A stretch of 64,000 bases of DNA from Haliotis asinina (GCF_037392515.1 NC_090281.1:47034645-47098644), one strand, 5' to 3'. Positions 23,501 to 30,342 are shown, counted from the stretch's first letter. Numbers and translations: made by a program. Notes: a model not told the origin generated them from the letters alone.

Positions 23501-24243
23501 CCGCCTCTGAATGGCACGTAGTTAGCTATGTCTAGATAGACATTATCGATTTTATCTACAGCCCACCCGGACCCCAAGTGTGTGTAGCGTTCTAGGTATT
23601 CTCGTATCTGCTGAAAACTGGTATCGATTGATGCGTCAATGGTCTCTGTATGTGTGACGACCTCTTGTTTACCTCGGAAGTAAGGCTGAACATATTCAGT
23701 GGTACTCCCAACCTGCTTATCGAGCGACATTTTCACTGTGATCTGAAACTTGATACTTCCTAAGTTATTTAGTTCCTGGTTGACCTTATCAGCTATCAGA
23801 GGCTTGATATCTGTAATGTCTATGTTTCTATCAACGTGCATGCGCCAACCTCTCAAATAGTTGCCTACAGCGCGCTCAGTGCGCACGAACTGTAGGTCAG
23901 TAGCTCTATTCTGTCGTAATAATTCTACAAGCTGTGGTTTTCTCATACGGGAATACCCAGCTAAACCCAAATCGCGTGCCTCGGCTTTCAGTTGTTTTAC
24001 TGTAGGCACCACCACTGGGGTATGTGATAACAATGCGACTAACCCGGCTCTCCCCAGGTTTGAATAACCCGTGTATCCAAGCTGTTTTGCTTGAGCTTTT
24101 AATTGTTTTACCGTAGGAGGGGCTTCTAAACCTAGTAATCTCAACAATGCTGACTTCCGCATTCTAGAATACCCGATCACACCTCTCTGTTTTGCGACCC
24201 GCTTAAGGTCGCGCACAGTAGTCATAGTGTTTACACCTAACAT
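20563..24243 (-). CDS. Protein-primed-type family B DNA polymerase with SAP-like repeats and zinc/HNH module
   Basis: About 1226 residues, ATG at 24243 (the frame is open a little further). Residues ~5-115 hold three similar ~35-residue repeats ('VKQLKAQAKQLGYTGYSNLGRAGLVALL'-type), like SAP/Rho-N DNA- or RNA-binding repeats. A C2H2-like finger follows ('FCERCLHGFTRADLLESHRDDC', ~388), then Exo I 'YADFEALV' (~440), a Cys-x2-Cys...H...CH...C module like recombination endonuclease VII/HNH (~525-556, 'CHVCDSPLNGDSVRDHCHITGKYRG'), Exo II 'FHNLRGYDSH' (~570) and Exo III 'YLRTDVLLLADVFE' (~715). Polymerase motifs: A 'LYLDANNLYGWAMSQ' (~810), B 'NNSVFGKTMEN' (~970), C 'YTDTDSLLME' (~1067). This is the DNA_pol_B_2 layout used by protein-primed linear genomes. 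The frame is intact throughout. Unlike the structural genes it has no TATATA box before the start. Confidence 0.93.
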   Translation of the reverse strand: MLGVNTMTTVRDLKRVAKQRGVIGYSRMRKSALLRLLGLEAPPTVKQLKAQAKQLGYTGYSNLGRAGLVALLSHTPVVVPTVKQLKAEARDLGLAGYSRMRKPQLVELLRQNRATDLQFVRTERAVGNYLRGWRMHVDRNIDITDIKPLIADKVNQELNNLGSIKFQITVKMSLDKQVGSTTEYVQPYFRGKQEVVTHTETIDASIDTSFQQIREYLERYTHLGSGWAVDKIDNVYLDIANYVPFRGGSYLALPPYYRNKHAIVNVKNRGNDCLRLAIRSALFPADTNPNRPSNYPQDDGLNWDGIDEPTPISQITKVEKQNNLAINVFGHEGNTTIVHRVSEVKDRQVINIFMIQRGDKYHYTWIKHFSRLLYDQSAHREKTHFCERCLHGFTRADLLESHRDDCQGVGQTAIRVDMPKEGDNILKFGNHKNQMSVPYIIYADFEALVVGDSPIQEHKACGFGYIVVRCDGETKAPVVYRGPDAAERFLKCLQEEEKIIRNVLYRIAPMRMTRVNRLAHASSTNCHVCDSPLNGDSVRDHCHITGKYRGAAHSACNLKLKINPKTINIPVVFHNLRGYDSHLIMQAIAKIDGNITCIPNNMERYISFSLNGLRFIDSFQFLLLSLDSLVKANNTFPITDRYTDAETRPLLMRKGVYPYEYMDSWVKFTETRLPPIDCFYSKLNEASVSRDDYSHATNVWNKLGCKNLGDYHDLYLRTDVLLLADVFETFRRTCFKQYKLDPAWYYTSPGLSWDALLKKTGVNLELLTDYDMHLFIEKGLRGGISMASKRYAKANNQYVKGYDPNKPTNHILYLDANNLYGWAMSQYLPTGGFEWVPHVDVMGVAPDSNKGYILEVDLEYTKELHTSHNSYPLAPERMRVNPDWMSEYQHNLLGGRVTDVEKLVPNLMNKTKYIVHYRNLQLYLSLGMRLTKIHRVLMFDQSPWMEPYIRMNTDLRKKATSDFEKNLYKLMNNSVFGKTMENLRKRVTVKLVRSSEEDKLRRLIASPAFNRSKIFTDNLVALHMKKSHIKFNRPVYVGMSILDLSKHLMYDFYYNELKKQYGDRCEVLYTDTDSLLMEIQTEDVYEDMKKHLDLYDTSDYPKTHTIHSTVNKKVLGKMKDECAGTPIAEYIGLRPKMYSILKADNSEIRKAKGVKKYVVKQHIKHARFKEALFKTRTFRHKMNTLRSDGHKIYGLTINKTSLSPMDTKRWIAIDGINTYAYGHEKI

Positions 24244-24294
24244 AACCAATGTCTAATTGGGTCACAGTAAAGGGAGGTAACCCTTGATAAACAT

Positions 24295-24558
24295 TTATTT
24301 GGAGTCTATCTTGAGCAGTCGCCTACGTTCTTTTATGTAGTCCTTTTTATTCTCGTAGATGAGTTGATGTCTGACTACGTTCGCTCCGTGAGCTTTACAT
24401 AGACAGTAGTGTCCTTTAACCCCGATACCACACACAGAACACGTGTAGTTAGGACTTCCCATATGGAAACAACAGAACCCCTGATTCCTGCATTTCCTAC
24501 CACAGGCCTCGGTCTTCCCCATAAGTATGTATTCGCATCGGTATGGAGCGGGTCTCAT
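24295..24558 (-). CDS. Small Cys-rich zinc-binding protein
   Basis: 87 residues with Cys/His groups suggesting two zinc sites: 'CEYILMGKTEACGRKCRNQGFCCFH' and 'CSVCGIGVKGHYCLCKAHG'. The C-terminal 30 residues are basic and helical ('KKDYIKERRRLLKI'). The ATG at 24558 follows 'tatataagtaaac' on the minus strand, the promoter-like box seen before most genes of the element. Lies 51 bp before polB on the same strand. Function unknown; a regulatory nucleic-acid-binding role is a guess from its composition. Confidence 0.65.
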   Translation of the reverse strand: MRPAPYRCEYILMGKTEACGRKCRNQGFCCFHMGSPNYTCSVCGIGVKGHYCLCKAHGANVVRHQLIYENKKDYIKERRRLLKIDSK

Positions 24559-24576
24559 GTTTACTTATATAGGTAT

Positions 24577-25002
24577 TTAATTTAATTGCTTCGCAACCAA
24601 CGCAGTAGCTGCTATGCCCAACACTATGAAGCCCAGTTCACGATTCATTTGTCCCTTGGATGGTGTGTAGTACTGAGCGAGTGTGGGTTTATTGAGCGGT
24701 TCCAATCGTTTACCAGTTAGTAGGTAGTATTCTTTCATTGCTTCATCGACATCGTTGAATGTTTGAACGGCATGGTTTTCACGCTGGAGTTGTTCGTTAA
24801 TAAAATCGATCCTCTGGAGGCGTTTTTTAGCGTACTCGGCCTGTGCCTTTTGTAAGTTCTCAGTAGCGAGATCGTGCCGCTTCCTTCCTTCCTGTATTTC
24901 AGCCGCGTGATCATCTCGTAGTTTCGAGAAGAGGAAATTACTCCCGGAAAATGCCAGGGCATTCACTAACGCCCCACCGACCATCATAGCTATCGTGGCC
25001 AT
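24577..25002 (-). CDS. Membrane protein with central coiled coil, 141 aa
   Basis: Starts at ATG 25002. Residues 1-25 form a small-residue-rich hydrophobic segment ('MATIAMMVGGALVNALAFSGSNFLF'), residues ~28-90 a charged coiled coil ('DDHAAEIQEGRKRHDLATENLQKAQAEYAKKRLQ'), and the last ~20 residues a second hydrophobic helix ('LGFIVLGIAATALVAK'). Separated by 18 bp from the next gene downstream and 7 bp from the one upstream. AT-rich 'aaataaatatagg' precedes the ATG. This layout suits a virion inner-membrane or minor capsid-associated protein; inference only. Confidence 0.6.
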   Translation of the reverse strand: MATIAMMVGGALVNALAFSGSNFLFSKLRDDHAAEIQEGRKRHDLATENLQKAQAEYAKKRLQRIDFINEQLQRENHAVQTFNDVDEAMKEYYLLTGKRLEPLNKPTLAQYYTPSKGQMNRELGFIVLGIAATALVAKQLN

Positions 25003-25009
25003 CCTATAT

Positions 25010-25237
25010 TTATTTCATTATATTATCAGGTATTATCCCTTGTTTTACTAGGATGTCTTTTGTGGCCATCGCCATACCAAGGTTCATTATGAGCATACCC
25101 ATATCCTGCAGGTTGAAATCTAGCTTGATAGTTGGTTGTTTAAGCACCATTTTAGTCAACCGAGCGTACCCTACTGCTAGACTGGCGACCACTGTGGCGT
25201 GGTATGCGTCGTTGACGAACGTTTTCCCCTCAGACAT
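25010..25237 (-). CDS. Small hydrophobic protein, 75 aa
   Basis: Contains a hydrophobic stretch at residues ~12-32 ('YHATVVASLAVGYARLTKMVL') and another at ~47-62 ('MGMLIMNLGMAMATKDILV'). The ATG at 25237 follows a clear 'tttttatatatacata' box. Its end is 7 bp before the next gene. Likely a small membrane or virion-associated protein; no family recognised. Confidence 0.6.
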   Translation of the reverse strand: MSEGKTFVNDAYHATVVASLAVGYARLTKMVLKQPTIKLDFNLQDMGMLIMNLGMAMATKDILVKQGIIPDNIMK

Positions 25238-25262
25238 TATGTATATATAAAAATATTTTAAA

Positions 25263-25607
25263 TTATAACATGATATGCGGGTCGACAGTGGGGGTTACCT
25301 CACTGTTGGGGGGTACCACCACGTTTCCCCCACGTCCCTCACGTGTATATAACCACGAGATAGCCAAGGCAGCAGTTACGCCTACAGCCAACAACAGTCG
25401 GGTTTGGTTGGTCACTGTAATAATTTTATGTTGGTTACACCACCGTTTTTTACCGGCAGCAACTCTCTTAGGATTCTTCTGTCTGGTTACTGTTGGGGTC
25501 ACTTCCCCCACTGGTTCCCTGGTCTCCTGTGAAGGGGTCACTTCCCTCACTGTTGGGGGTGTGGGGGGTACCCCCACTGGGGTTTCCTCCTCCTCCCTGG
25601 CATCCAT
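25263..25607 (-). CDS. Pro/Thr-rich single-span membrane protein, 114 aa
   Basis: The N-terminal ~45 residues are Pro/Thr/Glu-rich ('PVGVPPTPPTVREVTPSQETREPVGE'), then a basic patch ('RQKNPKRVAAGKKRW') and one transmembrane helix ('LLLAVGVTAALAISWLY', ~72-88), with a short polar tail. It overlaps the end of the 198-aa gene by 140 bp in a different frame; both proteins are low-complexity in the overlap. Plausible because the overlap keeps both frames open and every other gap here is filled, but it could be a shadow in its first half. Confidence 0.5.
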   Translation of the reverse strand: MDAREEEETPVGVPPTPPTVREVTPSQETREPVGEVTPTVTRQKNPKRVAAGKKRWCNQHKIITVTNQTRLLLAVGVTAALAISWLYTREGRGGNVVVPPNSEVTPTVDPHIML

Positions 25608-26061
25608 CTATACTATTATTATTATTTTTTCTCTCAAATTGACAATGCTTTGCCGTGATAATCGCCGCCGTCACTGAAGCCAACAACATACCATATTTGT
25701 GGTACAGCCCGCAGCTGATAGAACTCACGGCGTGTTCGATAAAAGGGTCTTTCTCGAGGTCCTCCCACAGGTAAAGTCGGCGCTCTGGTGGAATGGGAAG
25801 GAAGTATGATACAATACCGGTGTATATCTGGGTCATAGCCGATCCTATTGTCTTTGTCATTTCTGCTCCGAGCCGGGACTCGTATCTAGCGTACAGCTTA
25901 TCGATTTCTTCGACTGACATTTTGTGAATTTTATCCGGAGTGTAGTCTCCAAAGTAATGTTTGGCTTTGCCGCCAACAGCCAACGCCACCAGTTTCTCTC
26001 GCTTATCATCAGTGGGGGAACCCTCCACCAACAATTGTTCGAGCAATTCCTCACACTCCAT
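25468..26061 (-). CDS. Conserved element protein with Gly/Ser-rich tail, 198 aa
   Basis: The ATG at 26061 is chosen because a 'tatattataag' box lies directly before it and acidic 'MECEELLEQLLVEGSP' looks like a natural N-terminus; the frame is open to 26169. The body includes 'KAKHYFGDYTPDKIHKMSVEEIDKLYARYESRLGAEM', 'SYFLPIPPERRLYLWEDLEKDPFIEHAVSS' and a hydrophobic helix 'LYHKYGMLLASVTAAIITAKH'. The last 50 residues are a Gly/Ser/Thr/Pro tail. From memory such proteins accompany the capsid and polymerase genes of similar invertebrate elements; I cannot verify this. Function unknown. Confidence 0.65.
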   Translation of the reverse strand: MECEELLEQLLVEGSPTDDKREKLVALAVGGKAKHYFGDYTPDKIHKMSVEEIDKLYARYESRLGAEMTKTIGSAMTQIYTGIVSYFLPIPPERRLYLWEDLEKDPFIEHAVSSISCGLYHKYGMLLASVTAAIITAKHCQFERKNNNNSIDGCQGGGGNPSGGTPHTPNSEGSDPFTGDQGTSGGSDPNSNQTEES

Positions 26062-26177
26062 CTTATAATATAACAAGTAAGATTTAGTTTTAACTATATA
26101 ATACCCGATGCAGAAAAAACACAGAGAAATGAAGGTTAAGTTGCACACGACAAACACTTCAAATATCATAGCTATAC

Positions 26178-26239
26178 TTAGCTTTAGCTTAGCTTTGCTT
26201 AGCTTTGCTTAGCTTTGCTTAGCTTTGCTTAGCTTTAGC
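26178..26239. repeat. Decanucleotide minisatellite at the capsid gene end
   Basis: About six copies of a 10-bp unit (TTAGCTTTGC and variants) lie between the capsid gene and the 198-aa gene. The last Cys codon and stop of the capsid frame are inside its first unit. Confidence 0.9.
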
Positions 26240-27182
26240 ACACCCTATATGCTACTGGTTGGTCGGTCTTGAGCACGAGCTTAGCGTGTTTAGTTTCAGC
26301 GAGCTTGAAAAACTTCTCGCTGTCCCTCCGGAATGGCTCGTAATCCTCCACGGGGACGACCAGGATACCTTTCATCGATCGCGCCGGCACGTTCAGGTTG
26401 ATATTCCACACAGTGTCGCTCTTATCTCGCACGACTGATCTATGCCTCAGTACGCGATCGTACAGGATAGCCATCTTCCCAGAGTACTGGCTTCGAACCT
26501 GCCTGGCCAGCTCCGGGCTAGTGACCATGTTGAACTCCAGAGAGATGTTGTCTATGGCATAACTGGCCTCATCACCATTCGGCGTACGCACTACTTTGCT
26601 ATAGTCGTTAAACGTGAGCTCGTATTCGAGCCTATCACCCAGCGCGGCCTGGTAAAACGGCGCGTGTCCCATGAGCAACTCGAAGTCGAGCGGCACGCAG
26701 AATCGATTCCCGTATGCTCGAGCGATGGCCTTTTCACCGTCCGATAGCTTGTCTAGCTGGTCTGTCGTGAAGGCATACCCTATGCGCGACCGGGTTGATT
26801 TGCTGATGCCCTGATACACATCATTGACTCGTTCTCCCTCGCTTTTCCAGAGATCCCCGTAGCAGTGAAACACGTCGCTGTCGTCGATGCTCAGCACCTC
26901 GTTACCGCTGATCTTGACGGTCGTTTTCTTGATGATAGCTCGACCCACGTTCCGCACTAGCTCGCGTTTGTCGTTGTCGGAGGTCAACGTGATATTGAAC
27001 GCCAGTCGAACAGTGCCTGGTACAATAAGGTCATTCTCACCAAGGTTTGGAAATCTAACCAGCAGAGTTTGATTCTGGTCTATCTTGCTGGGATTGTTGG
27101 TGATGGTCACCGACTGGCGCACGGCTCTGGCGCCTAGTGGCTCTCTCAATCTTCTGAAAGGATCTAATTTTCTACCGTACAT
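26235..27182 (-). CDS. Candidate major capsid protein (double jelly-roll type), possibly 3'-truncated
   Basis: 315 residues, beta-rich and with no transmembrane helix. Typical stretches are 'LLVRFPNLGENDLIVPGTVRLAFNITL' (~40-67), 'NRFCVPLDFELLMGHAPFYQ' (~158-178), 'LGDRLEYELTFNDYSKVV' (~180-198), 'YAIDNISLEFNMVTSPELA' and 'NINLNVPARSMKGILVVPVEDYEPF'. The 'PLDFELLM...P...' pattern, beta-strand rhythm and genome position suggest the structural protein that forms capsomers; this is family-level inference without profile evidence. ATG at 27182 with a 'catttatataaca' box, divergent from the 27215 gene 32 bp away. At 315 residues it is short for a double jelly-roll (commonly over 400), and its stop lies in a minisatellite, so the C-terminal end may be lost. 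Confidence 0.55.
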   Translation of the reverse strand: MYGRKLDPFRRLREPLGARAVRQSVTITNNPSKIDQNQTLLVRFPNLGENDLIVPGTVRLAFNITLTSDNDKRELVRNVGRAIIKKTTVKISGNEVLSIDDSDVFHCYGDLWKSEGERVNDVYQGISKSTRSRIGYAFTTDQLDKLSDGEKAIARAYGNRFCVPLDFELLMGHAPFYQAALGDRLEYELTFNDYSKVVRTPNGDEASYAIDNISLEFNMVTSPELARQVRSQYSGKMAILYDRVLRHRSVVRDKSDTVWNINLNVPARSMKGILVVPVEDYEPFRRDSEKFFKLAETKHAKLVLKTDQPVAYRVC

Positions 27183-27214
27183 TGTTATATAAATGAAATA
27201 TATTTTTAATACTA
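27183..27214. promoter_or_regulatory. Divergent promoter between capsid and 27215 gene
   Basis: 32 bp of A/T containing 'ttatataa' (leftward gene) and 'aaatatattttt' (rightward gene), each within 25 bases of its ATG. There is no room for anything else. Confidence 0.6.
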
Positions 27215-27754
27215 ATGGCTGAAGACATACCTATGGATGATATGTGGGACGATAGTGCCCAGGCATTCAATGATGACCAGGAGACCTCATTCTCGCTAGA
27301 TGACAAACTCATTAATAACGCCGTCGACGGTTATTATGACGCAGTTGAAAATAGAGACAACATCAAGCCGTGGGGGCGAGACTATACCAAGTTTTTTGTT
27401 GATACGGATGGCACGCTGCGTTTGAAGGCTCACCCGGATATCGATCTCATGCATCAAAACAAGAGAGAACCGCTTGCCTTATCAACATTGAAAGGTAAAT
27501 ATAAAATTAAGTTTGTCCAAAAGGAACTAGGTTTCAGAGATTACGGTGGCGCGCGACCTAAGCTTCCTCCGAAGTTAGTTCAAAGTCTGGAAGGCATCAG
27601 GGACGCCCCATCGGATCAAAACATGACTTATGATATTAAAAAAGTGTTGACCAACTACGGGAACAAGCCCTTCCCGGGTCTCGAAATTACCCGAAATTCA
27701 TACACATCGCCTATGAAAAGAAAAAACTCGGTGAAACTGAGGACGAGTCTATGA
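27215..27754 (+). CDS. N-terminal part of a split structural-type protein
   Basis: 179 codons. Very acidic start ('MAEDIPMDDMWDDSAQAFNDDQE'), then 'NIKPWGRDYTKFFVDTDGTLRLKAHPDIDLMHQNKREPLALSTL' and 'LGFRDYGGARPKLPPKLVQSLEG'. The last ~20 codons look out of frame. In the +2 frame, which is that of the following ORF, a charged helical stretch is readable from about 27690 into the next gene. The two ORFs therefore appear to be one gene broken by a small indel near 27660-27690, or joined by frameshifting. The element's second rightward promoter-like box precedes the ATG. Confidence 0.6.
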   Translation: MAEDIPMDDMWDDSAQAFNDDQETSFSLDDKLINNAVDGYYDAVENRDNIKPWGRDYTKFFVDTDGTLRLKAHPDIDLMHQNKREPLALSTLKGKYKIKFVQKELGFRDYGGARPKLPPKLVQSLEGIRDAPSDQNMTYDIKKVLTNYGNKPFPGLEITRNSYTSPMKRKNSVKLRTSL

Positions 27755-28281
27755 AAGCCACCATCGAGGAACGAATACGTAATTTGGAAGATGAAAGGCA
27801 GACCTGGTTGGAGACAGCGTCCGGCTACAAAGAAAAGCTTAGATCCCAGGTCAGCCGTGTGCGGGAAACCATCAATCAAGTCCTCCACCGAGACACCACG
27901 TTAGCAGACAGGATTCGGATTTTGTTCCGGGAGCAAGGGATCACCATCGCCAGCATTCTGACTGCATTGGGTTTCATCATATCAACCTTGGTGGTGTCAC
28001 TGACAGGGGGTACTGTGGGGCCTGCCGGCGGCGGAGTTCCCCCCACACCTGCCGGCGGCGGCGGTGGTGTTAAAGACTGGATAAAAAAACTCGGGGAACG
28101 CCTAGCTAAACTGGCTGGTAAAGCCACCGAAGCCCTTCCCGGTATCCTGGGTAGCATCGTCTCGTGGTTGTTGGGCGCTCTGGCTAAAACTGCCACGTGG
28201 TTCAGTCAAAACCTGTGGGCAGCCATCGTCGCCGTGGCGGGTCTGGTGTACGTAGCGGCTAAGAAATTTTTAACCAAATAA
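27751..28281 (+). CDS. C-terminal part of the split protein: coiled coil and membrane/amphipathic helices
   Basis: 176 codons from ATG 27751, overlapping the previous stop by four bases, but probably the continuation of the 27215 gene. A coiled coil ('EERIRNLEDERQTWLETASGYKEKLRSQVSRVRET') leads into 'LADRIRILFREQGITIASILTALGFIISTLVV' (hydrophobic helix ~65-90), a Gly/Pro linker, 'VKDWIKKLGERLAKLAGKATEALPGILGSIVSWLLGALAKTATWF' and a last helix 'LWAAIVAVAGLVYVAAK'. I recall similar proteins in other invertebrates' repetitive elements (unverified). Architecture suggests membrane-active virion protein; inference. Confidence 0.65.
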   Translation: MKATIEERIRNLEDERQTWLETASGYKEKLRSQVSRVRETINQVLHRDTTLADRIRILFREQGITIASILTALGFIISTLVVSLTGGTVGPAGGGVPPTPAGGGGGVKDWIKKLGERLAKLAGKATEALPGILGSIVSWLLGALAKTATWFSQNLWAAIVAVAGLVYVAAKKFLTK

Positions 28282-28468
28282 GCCCCAAAGCTACCCCACC
28301 AACCACCAGGGCCGTTTTATTATCGATGTGATTGGAGGCCTGAATATGGGTGTGTGTGGGGGGTACCTCCACATGAACTTTAGACTCCGGGGGTGGCGCC
28401 ACTATACCCGTTTCACGTGGTGGAATGTGTGGGATATAGGGGGCGTTAATATCGGGGTTGATACCCAA
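28259..28468 (-). CDS. Small Pro-rich single-span membrane protein, start unclear
   Basis: 69 codons with a Pro-rich N-part ('APYIPHIPPRETGIVAPPPESKVHVEVPPTHTH') and a C-terminal transmembrane helix ('ALVVGGVALGLIWLKI'), the same layout as the 114-aa protein at 25263. No ATG exists in frame before a stop at about 28534; the frame is open upstream into the palindrome at 28504, so the true start may have been lost when the palindrome formed. Overlaps the convergent gene's end by 23 bp. Confidence 0.45.
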   Translation of the reverse strand: MGINPDINAPYIPHIPPRETGIVAPPPESKVHVEVPPTHTHIQASNHIDNKTALVVGGVALGLIWLKIS

Positions 28469-28502
28469 CTTTTGATCCGCCGTGGCTATGACTATTTTGT
28501 TG

Positions 28503-29651
28503 TTAAAGATGACAAGAATTGTTATGGATGATCAACTTCTTTATTGCAGGGTAGCGACGTTTCAGTATAGATTCGAATCTATACCGAAACGTCGCTACCC
28601 TGCAATAAAGAAGTTGATCATCCATAAAAATTCTTGTCATCTTTATCTCAGCAACTTCTAGAATGCCTCTCAAACAGTTTATTTTGTTGTTATAACCCAC
28701 CACTTTTTTTACTCTCAGTTGCATATCACTCGGAGCCATGTACAGCCCCACGCCGAACACGTAATTGACTTTCGATCTGGCGTATTCTAACACGTTTTGG
28801 TAACGGTCGATGGCCCGCGGGAGATCAACTGGAGAATTGATAGCATCCTCAACGTTGGCAACGAACTGTTTCTGAGCGTCATAAGCAGTTCCCTTACCGA
28901 TGATGTTGGAACGCGTCATCGACTGCGCACCCAACAGCGCCCACACGTACGTTTGAATCGAGTCGTTCAACCTGACTACCCCGGCATGAGTGAATCCTTT
29001 CGACGTGTCCAGCATGAACATTTTCCACCCGTCTGTGGTTGACTGCTCCACTTTCTGGACTGTGAAAGCAACCCCACCTTTAAAGTTCATACGATCATCC
29101 CTCCATTCATTACTCGACAAAGCAAAGTCCTGGCGTAGTATATCTCGTTTCAGTAAATCATCACTGACTTCTTTCACTGGTCGCCCCCCATCATAAGGAA
29201 TACCCAACCCGTGGTTCGGGCCCTGCAAACGCCAATCCGTCTTCGGGTTTATTTCGAATTCATTGCAAATACGTTCGTAGGCCCGTCTATTGTACGGGTT
29301 GTTTGTTGCGTCCCACGCTTTGTCCTGTGGGAGGGGGGCGCTGATCTCTTTAAGGATACGTCTGACCTGGTAGTACACGTGGAACTTGAACACAGACTGA
29401 CTCAGCGGTCCACGCTGAGTGTCGGTCAATGTCACACCACACCCCGTTGTAGCGCACCACACGGCAAAGTTGAATTGATTCTGCCAGAACTGCATAGGGT
29501 TGTTGAACCAAGCGTGGACTGCCTTGACGTTAGTCACCGAAAGCTTATACTTATCGAACACATCTAAAAGCTGGGCATTGAAATACAACCCAGGAGCAAC
29601 CACGATCTTCATGGGGGAGAAATCTACGTCCAGTTTAGGGTAAAACAACAT
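28503..29651 (-). CDS. Conserved element protein, 382 aa, unknown role
   Basis: ATG at 29651 chosen because 'cattatataatagttttaaa' lies immediately before it; the frame is open a further 26 codons upstream but would overlap the divergent gene. Soluble, aromatic-rich protein: 'AVHAWFNNPMQFWQNQFNFAVWCATTGCGV', 'NNPYNRRAYERICNEFEINPKTDWRLQGPNHGLGIPYDGG', 'FTHAGVVRLNDSIQTYVWALLGAQ', 'AINSPVDLPRAIDRYQNVLEYARSKVNYVFGVGLYMAPSD'. No motif of an ATPase or protease is present. A structural or assembly role is possible from its place opposite the jelly-roll gene. Its last ~47 codons are inside a 142-bp palindrome, so the C-terminus is probably altered in this copy. Confidence 0.65.
   Translation of the reverse strand: MLFYPKLDVDFSPMKIVVAPGLYFNAQLLDVFDKYKLSVTNVKAVHAWFNNPMQFWQNQFNFAVWCATTGCGVTLTDTQRGPLSQSVFKFHVYYQVRRILKEISAPLPQDKAWDATNNPYNRRAYERICNEFEINPKTDWRLQGPNHGLGIPYDGGRPVKEVSDDLLKRDILRQDFALSSNEWRDDRMNFKGGVAFTVQKVEQSTTDGWKMFMLDTSKGFTHAGVVRLNDSIQTYVWALLGAQSMTRSNIIGKGTAYDAQKQFVANVEDAINSPVDLPRAIDRYQNVLEYARSKVNYVFGVGLYMAPSDMQLRVKKVVGYNNKINCLRGILEVAEIKMTRIFMDDQLLYCRVATFRYRFESILKRRYPAIKKLIIHNNSCHL
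28504..28645. repeat. 142-bp palindrome (71-bp arms, no spacer)
   Basis: Arms 28504-28574 and 28575-28645 are reverse complements with two mismatches (28521/28628 and 28564/28585). The centre is TTCGAA. It sits at the junction between the rightward 27215-28281 unit and the leftward 382-aa gene. Could be a fold-back duplication, an origin/resolution structure, a terminator for convergent genes or an assembly artefact. Confidence 0.9.
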
Positions 29652-29688
29652 TTTAAAACTATTATATAATGAGCATATATACTCTAAC
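29652..29688. promoter_or_regulatory. Divergent promoter between 382-aa gene and jelly-roll gene
   Basis: 37 bp containing 'attatataat' close to the leftward ATG and 'catatatactctaac' just before the rightward ATG. Confidence 0.6.
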
Positions 29689-30342
29689 ATGTACATAACA
29701 CTTCCAGGAATAACGAGCGGTGAGGCCATTCAGCTGACGCACGCGATCGATAACACGTCAGGCCAACTCGAAGTCGCACTCTGCGATATCACCTACCTAC
29801 CGCAATGGACTAACATCAACGCCAGCAACAATAAGCTGTTCGTCAGTGGGGCTCGCAGTCAGATAACTGACGGCTACTACAGCGTGTGCTCTCTAAACGA
29901 CGAGGTCTTCAAACCCCTGGGAGCCGAACTCAAGATGAACGACTCAAACGGCACAGTGGTGTTAATCAACAACGGAAGAACCTCCTTGAGGCTCGGCCGA
30001 CCATTAGCGAGGATACTCGGTATGTCTCCTGACGAGATAAAACCAACAACAACCGTCACAGGTACGAAGTTACCCGGCCTAGTACCGTACCGAGAGCTGT
30101 ACATTCATCTCGGTCAGGTGAGCACAACGTACAACATTCAAGGAGGTCACCCTTCCACTATACTGAGAGCAGTGCCGGTGAAAACTGAGAAATACAACGA
30201 CGGTAGAACCGAGTCGTTTTCACCACGGCAGTATAAGAGATTAACCCAGGGCAACATACCTGAGCTGATAATATCGGTGTTAGATATAAATCATAATCCT
30301 GTAAATATAGGATACCTCAGCTTAACGCTTCATGTAAAATGA
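29689..30342 (+). CDS. Candidate small jelly-roll (penton-like/minor capsid) protein
   Basis: 217 residues, beta-rich, no membrane helix. It begins 'MYITLPGITSGEAIQLTHAID', has 'LEVALCDITYLPQWTNI' (~27-43) and ends 'ELIISVLDINHNPVNIGYLSLTLHVK', a terminal strand pattern seen in small capsid proteins of Polinton-like elements (my recollection, unverified). ATG 29689 follows a TATATA-type box. Its stop overlaps the next ATG (ATGA at 30339-30342), indicating an operon-like readthrough or a compact mRNA. If correct, it would fill the vertices of the capsid. Confidence 0.5.
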   Translation: MYITLPGITSGEAIQLTHAIDNTSGQLEVALCDITYLPQWTNINASNNKLFVSGARSQITDGYYSVCSLNDEVFKPLGAELKMNDSNGTVVLINNGRTSLRLGRPLARILGMSPDEIKPTTTVTGTKLPGLVPYRELYIHLGQVSTTYNIQGGHPSTILRAVPVKTEKYNDGRTESFSPRQYKRLTQGNIPELIISVLDINHNPVNIGYLSLTLHVK

